Shown here: one piece after another, positions 1 through 8,137 of the stretch | Layout: every line of letters starts with the position of its first letter | How positions within the stretch are numbered: the first letter of the stretch is position 1 | From: CAJBLF01 sp964494005 | GTDB lineage: Bacteria; Patescibacteriota; Gracilibacteria; Absconditabacterales; Absconditicoccaceae | Assembly: GCA_964494005.1 (NCBI GenBank) | Contig: CAZBQE010000016.1 | Span: forward strand, 1-17,387 | Length of the DNA: 17,387 nucleotides | Direction of reading: 5' to 3' | Notes under the pieces: generated by a model | What the model was told of the DNA's origin: nothing | The model's input: only the letters and a program-made list of their open reading frames with translations | Database searches by the model: none | Made by a program: the position numbers and the translations under genes

Positions 1-42
1 TGCACGTCAAGCAGACGCTCTAACCAACTGAGCTAACCGTCC
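1..42 (-). tRNA. tRNA-Val(GAC), 3' part cut off by the window edge
   Basis: On the minus strand the 5' half of a tRNA is visible: acceptor strand GGACGGT, then TA, D-stem GCTC/GAGC around the loop AGTTGGTTA, and the 5' side of the anticodon stem TCTGC. The anticodon loop is TTGACGT, giving anticodon GAC, which reads valine codons GUC and GUU. The 3' half lies outside the window, so T-arm and acceptor pairing cannot be checked. Confidence 0.8.
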
Positions 43-58
43 ATATAATATAATTTTT

Positions 59-122
59 CAAAGAACTCCGAACAAAATGAGTCCCGCTTTAACAGGATAG
101 CCAACTGAACTAATCACTCAAA
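59..122 (-). pseudogene. possible degenerate tRNA relic
   Basis: Between the two clear tRNAs the minus strand contains TTAGTTCAGTTGGCTA, which looks like a tRNA D-arm. It is followed by a short stem TCCTG/CGGGA around a 6-nt loop, and then a TTTGTTCGGAG segment like a T-loop. No acceptor stem can be closed, the second D-stem strand is missing and the anticodon loop is short. I read it as a decayed tRNA, but chance resemblance is possible. Confidence 0.25.
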
Positions 123-197
123 TTCAATGACCAATAACGAATATAAAGGATATTTTTATTCGTAATTCATAATTTGTAATTAATAATTTATTTTATT

Positions 198-269
198 TGG
201 CCCGACCAGGAGTCGAACCTGGGTTACAATCTTCGCAGGATTGTGTCCTATCCACTGAACGACCGGACC
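198..269 (-). tRNA. tRNA-Arg(GCG)
   Basis: A complete 72-nt cloverleaf on the minus strand. The acceptor GGTCCGG pairs with TCGGGCC (with G-U pairs) and the D-stem is GTTC/GGAC. The anticodon stem CAATC/GATTG closes the loop CTGCGAA, and the T-arm CCAGG/CCTGG closes TTCGACT. The discriminator base is A and no CCA is encoded. The anticodon GCG pairs with CGC and, by wobble, CGU. Most bacteria use an ACG anticodon with inosine, which also reads CGA. A GCG tRNA cannot read CGA or CGG. This fits the evidence elsewhere in the window that CGA is no longer arginine. Confidence 0.92.
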
Positions 270-380
270 AAAAACAACTAACAATTAACAACGAAAGCAT
301 TGTCTATATAAACTACAACAATTGTACAATAGTTTGTAATAAGACAAATACAATCACTATTCACTATTAATTTTTCACTA

Positions 381-1847
381 TTAACTTTTCATTAAGTTTT
401 CCAAGTATTTACCGAAACCAAAAAGTTTATCTTCAGCTCGTTTATCAGCCATCACTTGAATTCCTGCTGGTAATTGTTCACCTTGGTCCTCCACCATTCC
501 CATCGGAATAGACATTGCAGGCAATCCTGCCATATTCGCAGGGATCGTATACATATCCGCAAGATACGCCTTCAAAGGATCGTCAGTCTTGGAGCCTATT
601 TTCCAAGCAACTTCAGGAGTAGTAGGTGTAAGGATAATATCATAATTTTCAAATGTTTTTTCAAATTCAGCTTGCAACTCCTCTCTCGCCTTTTGTGCTT
701 TGAGATAATATCCTTCATAATTAGCTGAACTCAATACAAATGTTCAAAGTAAAATTCTTCTTTTCGCTTCATCACCAAATCCTTCAGATCTAATCTGTTC
801 ATAATATTTTTGAATTGTGTCTGCATCCATACTATCAGATTGAAGTCAGAATTTGATACCATCAAATCTCGCTAAATTTGTACTCACTTCCGCTGGCATC
901 AAAGTATAATACATTGGCACAGAATATGCCATCATCGGCAAACTAATATCTTCCACAAATACACCACTTGCACGAAGCTTTTCTAATGTAGCAAGAAATA
1001 ATTGCTTAATTTGTAGATTCAAACCTTCTCACAACGCTTCTTTAGGTATTCCTATCTTGAAATCCTTCAGATTTAATTTTCAATTTTCAATCCTGCCTTG
1101 TCAGACTTCATTTCATTTTGTTTTCAATTTTCAATTAACAAAAGCATCTGCTTTTGGATCACTCTGCGAATCTTTTGGATCAAATCATGCAATAGCTTTC
1201 AATAATATTTCTGCATCCTCTACTGTCTTGGTCATCACACCAACCTGATCCAGACTAGATGCCATAGATTGTACACCATAACGAGAAACCATACCATAAG
1301 TTGGCTTCATTCATACAATCCCGCATCGTGCAGCAGGTTGACGGACACTTCCTCATGTATCGGTTCCTAATGCTGCCATGCATGTACCAGAAGCAACAGC
1401 AGCAGCCGATCATCACGAACTTCCACCAGGACTTCTGCCTTTGCCATACGGATTTATCGTCTTACCAAAATATGAAGTTTCTGTCGTAGATCCCATAGCA
1501 AACTCATCCATATTTGTTTTCCCTATCATCAATCCTCCATTCTTTTCCAAATTCAAGAAACAAGTAGCACTATAAGGACTCACATAATCTTCTAATATTT
1601 TTGAACCGCAAGAAGTAATATAATCTTGCGTCAAAATAATATCCTTGATAGCAATAGGTGCAGCTTTCAACGGTCTCGAAGCAAATTCATTGAGATGAAC
1701 ATCAATATAATCATCATGAAATCTCACAAAACAAAAATAATCAGCATTCAATTTTTTTGCTTTGTCTACATATGCTTGCACAACATCGCTTATCACAAGT
1801 TTATTATCACCTATATACGTCTTTAAAGTTACATCCATATAGTACAA
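381..1847 (-). CDS. gatA: Asp-tRNA(Asn)/Glu-tRNA(Gln) amidotransferase subunit A
   Basis: GatA is the amidase subunit of GatCAB. It releases ammonia from glutamine, and the ammonia is used to convert Glu-tRNA(Gln) or Asp-tRNA(Asn) to the amide form. The frame is 488 codons with TGA as Gly, close to the family's usual 480-490. The Ser-cis-Ser-Lys triad is visible: Lys68 (AIKDI), cis-Ser143 in GGSSGGSAAA and nucleophile Ser167 in GTDTGGSVRQPA. The spacing matches the family, and Gly145 is a TGA codon. Residue 174 (CGA) is where homologues carry Phe or another aromatic. A repeat-derived segment of roughly 25 residues sits near residues 236-260, in a variable region before KIGIPKE. The start could be Met1 or Met4. 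The gene lies 35 bp behind a small membrane protein gene and is probably co-transcribed with it. gatB and gatC are not in the window. Confidence 0.95.
1081..1130 (-). repeat. in-frame dispersed repeat inside gatA (copy 1)
   Basis: This 50-bp segment matches 15881-15930 on the plus strand inside fmt at 47 of 50 positions. Read with TGA as Gly it encodes KLKTKGNEVGQGRIEN, and the same frame is used in fmt. The flanks contain further ATTGAAAATTGA copies. The segment falls between the DPKDS and KIGIPKE motifs of GatA, where homologues vary in length. Confidence 0.85.
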
Positions 1848-1882
1848 CTTAATGCTTAAAGCTTCAGCCTTTATAGTATATA

Positions 1883-2341
1883 TTATTGAAAATTTAGGAG
1901 TAAATCGTCAAGATCATCAAGATCATTATTAGATAAACCATTATTTGATGATGAAGATGTTGAAGATGAGGACGTTGATGAAGTCGCTGGTGAAGATGGT
2001 AGTGGATCAGAAACTATTATATCCTCTTCTATATTTTGAGAAGAATCATCAGAAAACATTTCCTCTTCCAAGGGAACATCTTCCAACAATAATTCATCTT
2101 CATCGGTAAATTCTTGCAAAACTCAAGTTTCATCAAGAACAAGCCCAGTTATATCAATCACAGAACCAGTCAAGATTTCTTCATTCGTTTCCAAAGAAAA
2201 ATGCGTTCCAATTTTATCGTTAACCAAAGATTTTAGATCATAAAGCAAAGTCTTCGCACCACTCGGACTGATGAGACGATATAAGAAAAAGGCAAGCAAC
2301 AAAAGCACTATAACTACAACCAATCTTTTGATAAATCTCAT
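1883..2341 (-). CDS. membrane-anchored protein with acidic, Ser-rich tail (unknown function)
   Basis: This is a 152-residue protein that I do not recognise. After MRFIKR, residues about 7-22 form a hydrophobic helix (LVVVIVLLLLAFFLYRL). With the positively charged start this suggests a single membrane anchor with the rest outside. Residues 27-75 form a small soluble region. The remainder is strongly acidic and rich in Ser, Asp, Asn and Glu (SSTSSSS, NNDLDDLDDLL) and is probably disordered. One TGA at 2125-2123 is read as Gly, and without it the gene appears as two pieces. It is the first gene of a probable two-gene operon with gatA, behind a good promoter. No link to GatA function can be inferred. 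Confidence 0.75.
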
Positions 2342-2370
2342 CGTTGATATACAAAAAATAAAGCAAAAAA

Positions 2371-2398
2371 ACTATACATATTTACTCAAAACTTGCAA
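2371..2398 (-). promoter_or_regulatory. promoter of the membrane protein-gatA operon
   Basis: On the minus strand TTGCAA (2398-2393), a 16-nt spacer and TATAGT (2376-2371) resemble -35 and -10 boxes. They lie about 30 nt upstream of the ATG at 2341. Two other candidate promoters in the window have the same 16-nt spacing. Confidence 0.5.
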
Positions 2399-2468
2399 CA
2401 CTAAGTAGCATTTTATCATTTTGTTGTTTATCATTGAATCTTTTCATCATTTATATACAAAGAGCCGT

Positions 2469-3347
2469 ATGATAAAATCAATCGTACAGCATTCTATCAA
2501 TGACATGAAACAAGATCGCAAAATCATCAGACTGACCTTTGCAACATCATTTTTCCATTCTTTGATCGCAAGTTTACTTATCCTACTCAACATCAATAAA
2601 CTGTTTGCTACTAATTACGAAAATGGGCTCTATGTAGGAAAAGTAGCAGAATTCTTTGTCCAGGAAATCAACACCAATCATATTATCAGTCGAGTATTAG
2701 GCATAGCAATAACGCTTTTTCTCCTATATTCTCTCATTTATCCCATAGGACAAGCAGCAATTATCCATTATCTCAAAGACAGAAAAAAAAACAAAAGCAT
2801 AAAAGAAGCACTCAAAAAAGGAAAAGAAGACTTTTTTCCAATGTTCGAATTTGGAATCATATCACTTATCCTTTCCCCGACCGTCTACCGATTAATGGTA
2901 TTGAAAATAGCAATTTCCTGAGGATTATATTCCGCGAAAACGATACTCCTGTTACTTCTACGATTCGGATTCGTTATCATAACAAACGCACTCAAAATCT
3001 ATACCAGATACATCATGACCATAGAAAGAAAAGGATTATATGACAGTTTGATAAAAAGCTGACAAATTACCCTAAACAATTTCAAAGAAAGCTTCAAATA
3101 TATAAGAATACAAACTATTCTCTTACTCAATTTTACTTTTAATCTGATAGTTATCTACGCAATACCTATTTGACTCATCTATCTCGCTATCATATTCAAC
3201 GTTATCCAATATGGCGGAATAAAATGGACAGTGTACGGACTATTTTTCTTCGGTATCTTATTTGGTGCCTATGCAAGCTCAATTGTCAGAGCATTTTTCG
3301 CCTATTTTTGGCATGAAATCTACCAAAAAATGAACAAAACCACATAA
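2469..3347 (+). CDS. multi-pass integral membrane protein (unknown function)
   Basis: This is a 292-residue protein with TGA read as Gly; the first internal TGA is at 2919-2921. I see about six hydrophobic stretches: ATSFFHSLIASLLILL, LGIAITLFLLYSLIY, FGIISLILSP, ILLLLLRFGFVII, IYAIPIGLIYLAIIF and TVYGLFFFGILFGAYA. Charged loops such as KDRKKNKSIKEALKKGKED separate them. The layout resembles uncharacterised six-helix membrane proteins of CPR genomes, but no catalytic motif is visible. ATG 2469 is preferred because its product begins MIKSIVQHSI. An in-frame TTG at 2421 would add 16 residues. The gene is divergent from the gatA operon and followed by a 148-bp gap. Confidence 0.8.
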
Positions 3348-3414
3348 AATAACCATTATTATACAACTTTTTCACCAAAATGGCCTCTCTCTAAGCTTCA
3401 AAAGCAATTTTTTT

Positions 3415-3443
3415 TATACAAAAACAGCATTTTCGAGTATACT
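3415..3443 (+). promoter_or_regulatory. weak candidate promoter for the VirD4-like gene
   Basis: TATACT at 3438-3443 is a good -10 box. TATACA at 3415-3420 is a poor -35 box at 17-nt spacing. They lie about 50 nt upstream of the ATG at 3496. The rest of the 3348-3495 gap contains no other feature that I can support. Confidence 0.3.
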
Positions 3444-3495
3444 TGATTATCACGTCATTTAATCGTTTCAACATTTTATCGTTTAGTTGTTTAGT

Positions 3496-6400
3496 ATGGA
3501 ATTAGGATTATGTGAAGAACTTCTCCAAAATACATATAATAAAAATCCAGCTATGTTGGAAAATATTTCTCAATTGACCAACAAAGCACGATGAGAGAAC
3601 AAACTAACTTGTCTCCAGATGATGGGCGGAACAACGCAAATCAAGAATTTCCTTTTGGGAAAAGAATATACACCTGCAGCAACAACGATAGAATGACCAG
3701 GATTTGAAACTACACCAAGTGAAAAAGATCAACAAACAATACAAACTGTAAGTACTTCAGATACATGACGAAAAATGACCTTCAACGAATACGGACACTA
3801 CGCACTCAACGGATTCTTAATTTTTGTAGGAAGCTTGTTATTTCTTATCCTAATAAAAAACGCCTTAAGATTTTTTTATGACGTATTGAATTCTGGCAGA
3901 ATAATCTATCTCAAAGTCTTGCTTCCAAGAGGACAAAGTAAACTCGATCGTGAACAAGATAAAGAACTCGCCAAAGATATGAAAGAAAAAATCTGACGTA
4001 TGTCACAAGTATTCCACAACTTTCATAAGATAGGATCATTAAGTCTCAGAGAAAACCTTATGAGAAAGTTTTTTGATAAACCAAAAACAACGGTTATCTA
4101 TCATTATGAAAATGGACAACTCAATTTCATCATAGCAACCTATCCAGAATATCAAAAAGTATTAGAAGGAGCTGTATCAGCACAATTCCCAAACTGTTCG
4201 ATAGAAAAAACAGTTAAACCAAAATTCTTCAAAAGAAAATATAACGAAATTATCCCTATAGAGCCAAAGAAAGATCCGATACTCAATATCAAAGTTTTCA
4301 AACAGCAACCGGATGATCCAATGAACAATATTATTGATGCAATAGGAAAAATTTCAAGATACGACACGATAAGTATTATGATCACCATCAAACCTCTAGG
4401 AGATAAATTCAATAAAAAAGCACAAAAAGCAGTAGATAGATTATACAAGAATCTTCCTATACGCTGAACAAAAGATGCGCGACGGAAATATTTCATCATG
4501 CCATGGAAACTCATAGGATTTTTAATCAATGGACCAAGTAAATGACTTTTGACGAACAGAAATGAAGAAGATAATGTCACTATGGTACGTATGGTCAAAG
4601 CAAAAGAAGATTATCTCAATGCCATGGGTGAAGAATCCGCATTACCATTTTTCAACTCAGGAATGCTCATAGCAACAAGTTCAGACGATAAAAATAATGT
4701 AGAAAAAAATCTCGACTTAATAGTAAGTTCGCTGACCATTTATGGAGACGAATACGGCAACGAACTCATAGAACCATATGGAAAAACTGATGTATTTGGA
4801 CGATTTCTGAAACCATTCCGAAAAATAGCAATCAACAATTTTATCACCAAATTCGGATTCAAAAAAAATATATTCTGAATCAATGAACTCACGTCATTAT
4901 TTCATTTCCCGGATGCTACCTACAACCGTTCACCTATCATTTCCCGAATGCAATACAAGGTACTTCCTGCACCTCAAAACCTTCCGATACCAACAGAATA
5001 CAACGGTTATATAATGGGAGGAACTATCGCAGAAAAATATAAAAAAGGAGATCTTAATCTCATCCTTCAAGAATATAACAAACATCGAGCTGTCGGAGAA
5101 AAAAATCTCGAAAAAGAAATTTTAGAACCGATAGAAAAATTCACTACAGCAGAACGTCATGGAAGAGAAATCATAGAAAAAGACAGCAAACAATATATCA
5201 AAGTCATCAAAAAGAAAAAATGATACGGATATAAACTTTTCAAAGATGCTATCCTGATAGGAACGAATATCTACAGAAACACACTCTCACCTGTCTATAT
5301 GAAAAGAGACGATAGAATGAGACATTATTATTGTATTGGAAAATCAGGTACTGGTAAATCAGTATTTCTACAAACGATAGCAAGACAAGATATTTGGAAT
5401 GGTGATGGTATCTGTCTGATCGATCCACATGGCGATCTTGCAGAAGATATGCTTGCATATATCCCCAAAGACAGAGCAAAAGATGTTGTATATTTCGATG
5501 CAGGAAACGAAGACAGACCGATGGGATTGAATATGTATGAAATTAATATTTTGGATGAAGCAGATAGAGTCGTAAATGATGCAACAGAAATATTCATCAA
5601 AATGTTTGGTCCGGAAATCTTCGGTCCTCGTATCCAAGAATATTTCAAATATGGATCATTAACGCTACTTGAAGACTTCGAAGATAGACCAACACTTTTG
5701 GATGTTGTTAGACTTTTCACAGACGAAGGATATAGAGAATACAAAACCAAAAAAGTATCAAACCCTACAGTAAGAAATTGGCGAGAAAAAACATATAATG
5801 CAATGGGAGACAGAGAAAAACAAGAAATTATCCCATATTTTTCTGCAAAATTTGTATCATTCAATACTAATAGACTAATCAGAAATATTATAGGACAAAC
5901 TAAATCAGCATTCAAATTCGAAGATGTGATGGACAATAAAAAAATTCTTATCATCAATCTAAGTAAAGGTAAAATAGGTGAAATGAATGCTAATCTCCTT
6001 GGTATGATTATCGTTTCCAAAATTTACACTGCCGCAATGTCAAGAGCAAGAATGGAAGAAAAAGACAGAAAAGATTTCTTCCTTTATGTGGATGAATTCC
6101 AAAACTTCGTATCAGGAACCTTTGCAGATATATTATCTGAAGCCAGAAAATATAGATTATCACTCATCATGGCTCATCAATATATTGCTCAATTAGAACC
6201 AGCAAAATGATTAGGAGGAGATCAATGAGGAAAATGAGATGTAAAAGCAGCAGTTTTTGGTAACGTGGGTACGATGCAATCATTCAAAGTCGGTGCACCC
6301 GATGCAGAATTTTTGGAAAAAGAATATGCACCAGTACTTTCACAAGAAGATATTGTAGGTATCGCAAACTATAAAGCGTACATCAAACTCAATATCGATA

Positions 6401-6855
6401 ATGCAACTACACGTGCCTTCAGTATGAATATGATTTACAGCAAAGATTATCAGAACAAAAAAATAGTACCTATACTCAAAGAATATTCTGCCAAAAAATA
6501 CGGAAGAAAAAGAGAATTCGTCGATGCAGAAATAGAAGCAAGAATGGGAATCAATACTGATGAAACAAAACTTCCAGAACAAACAGAAGCGGAAAGAATA
6601 GCAGCAGAAGAAGCAGCAAAAGTAGCAGCACTCCAACCAAAACTAGAAAGGCCACACGTACCGATTGACCAACCAAGACCACCAGAAGAAGCAACTGAAC
6701 CAGCAAAAATACTAGCTCCTGCAACAACAACATCTGCTCCTATAGAAACATCAGCTCCTACTCAAACTCCTACACCAGCAACTCCTACAAAACTACAAAC
6801 AACACCACAAGCGACAACTAAACAAACACCCTTAGTAGAAATACCAAAAACATAA
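3496..6855 (+). CDS. VirD4/TraG-like (HerA-fold) membrane ATPase, 1119 aa
   Basis: This is a single frame of 1120 codons with several TGA-Gly codons. Without recoding it splits into at least six fragments. A short soluble N-terminus is followed by a hydrophobic helix at about residues 105-124. A large middle region precedes the ATPase domain: Walker A GKSGTGKS at 615-622, then DPHGDLAED from 643, and Walker B FFLYVDEFQNF with Asp866-Glu867. The motifs LSEARKYRLSLIMAHQYI and KAAVFGNVGT follow, the latter after a TGA-rich loop. The last roughly 90 residues are a Pro/Thr/Ala-rich, probably disordered tail. The family includes type IV coupling ATPases and CPR proteins often annotated as conjugative-transfer ATPases. 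A role in pumping DNA or protein across the envelope is inferred. No other secretion gene is nearby. CGA at 5782 and 4945 falls where related proteins, as I recall them, have Trp. Confidence 0.88.
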
Positions 6856-6865
6856 AAAAAATATG

Positions 6866-6931
6866 AATTCTACATTCGTTATTCCAACGCTACGAATTGG
6901 AGCCCGAAACTAAATTCTACATTCTAAATTT
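6866..6931. repeat. short direct repeats overlapping the mtaB stop codon
   Basis: AATTCTACATTC occurs at 6866-6877 and again at 6913-6924. The second copy continues into TAAATT and contains the mtaB stop codon on the minus strand. The sequence is related to the AATTCTGAACT-TGCATT element found inside mtaB and the racemase-like gene. The plus-strand ATPase gene ends just upstream, so this is the junction between two convergent genes. I see no convincing terminator hairpin here. Confidence 0.55.
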
Positions 6932-8128
6932 TATCACCGATCCTCTTTTATACTTCGGATCTACAGGGACCTTAATATAATTCTCCGTCCGACCTGATCA
7001 CTTTCCTTCAACAAGAACATTATGCGCAATTCAAATATTTAGCTGATGAAACTCCTCTGCAAGTTCGTCAGCTATTTTTTTTATTAATTTTTCTCTCTGT
7101 TTCTTAGTCACTGGATCAACCTGACCCGGCAATAATGAAGCAGGAATTGGCTCTCCTGTATGATGATCAGAAAATGGAAAGGCATGGAGCTTGTTTATCT
7201 TATATTTTTCTATTCATTGTAAAGTTTCTTGAAACTCTTCTTCTGTCTCTCACGGAAATCCTACGATAATATCAGCACCAATAGACACAGGAACAGTAGC
7301 CTTAAGGGTAGTTAATTTCATTAAAACAGTATCCAAAACCTTAGCGCTATAGTTTCTTCTCATACGTTGTAAAACCCCATCAGAAAAACTCTGAATAGAA
7401 AGATGAAAATGTGGAAGTATTCTTGGATTTTCAATAATTGTAAAAAAATCATCGTCTAAATATTCTGGTCATAATGACGATATTCTTATTCTTGGAATTG
7501 TTGTATGGTCTAAAATATAGTGAAGTAATTCAGTAAACTTAGATTCTTCTGGTTTCGTAGAATTACTACATCACCAAGCAGCGATATTCACTCACGTAAG
7601 TACAACTTCTTTACCTCATGACTGACAAAATTCATTAATTTCCTGAACGATATCCTCGCGTGACCTACTAATATGTTTACCTCTTTTTTGCACGGTAAGA
7701 CAAAAACTACAATAATTATCACACCCATTTTGAATAACGATAAATTTTTTTGTATAGATATTATTTCTTAATTCTGAACTATGCATTCTAAATCCTTGCC
7801 TACCGGCAGGCAGGTCTGAATTCGATGGATGCTCTCCTAACAAAGTAATCGAGTCTTTATACGGAAGAAAATCAGAATATATAGTATAAAATAGTTCTTC
7901 AGAAATTTTTTTTCCTCTTTTGAGCGATCAACATCATGTAAGATAGATATGACATCATTCCGTAAGTTTTTTTTTAGCAAGCTTTATTCGTTTTTGTTTG
8001 GCTCTATCAGTCACTTCACAGGTAGCAATCAAATACGGATCAACAGCAAAAGGATGATCACGAAAATACTCGAGCCATTGGTTCAAATAATATTTATTTA
8101 GTCTACAACCGAAGATACTATAGTCCAT
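6917..8128 (-). CDS. mtaB: MtaB/MiaB-type tRNA methylthiotransferase (radical SAM)
   Basis: A 403-residue radical-SAM methylthiotransferase. MtaB adds a methylthio group to t6A at position 37 of tRNAs reading ANN codons. The N-terminal UPF0004 domain shows FGCRLNKYYLNQW, IATCEVTDRAK and YLTGCGSLKRG, whose cysteines would bind the auxiliary cluster. The radical-SAM motif is CDNYCSFC, followed by VVLTGVNI, RIRISSLGPEY, HFHLSIQS and DIIVGFPGETEEEF. The TGVNI and RIRISS motifs favour MtaB over MiaB or RimO. The TRAM end (ENYIKVPVDPKYKRGSVIK) is short and stops at FRM-TAG inside a dispersed repeat, so it looks truncated. Another repeat adds about 20 residues (SDLPAGRQGF, MHSSEL) just before the radical-SAM motif. 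The start lies 9 bp after the secA stop, so the two genes probably form an operon. Confidence 0.85.
7766..7826 (-). repeat. in-frame palindromic repeat inside mtaB
   Basis: The segment contains AATTCTGAACT-TGCATT, shared with 13361-13385. It also holds a near-perfect 20-bp palindrome centred on CCGG at 7795-7814 (one mismatch and one wobble). On the coding strand it gives SDLPAGRQGF and MHSSEL, residues that do not fit the family alignment. LPAGRQ-type peptides from such GC-rich palindromes are familiar from other CPR genomes. This is recollection, not a search result. Confidence 0.65.
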
Positions 8129-8137
8129 AATCAAAAT

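Noticed and set aside
1081..1130. Intein in gatA or fmt
   Set aside because: The segments are only about 25 residues long and lack splicing-domain motifs.
381..1847. Selenocysteine at TGA codons
   Set aside because: TGA is frequent in many unrelated genes and matches conserved glycines, not Cys or Sec sites.
5328..6020. Long minus-strand ORF opposite the ATPase domain
   Set aside because: It is antisense to a well-supported coding region and its peptide has no recognisable motif.
3496..6855. Six or more separate small genes in this stretch
   Set aside because: All pieces are in one frame and separated only by TGA. Read as Gly they form one ATPase with motifs in the expected order.
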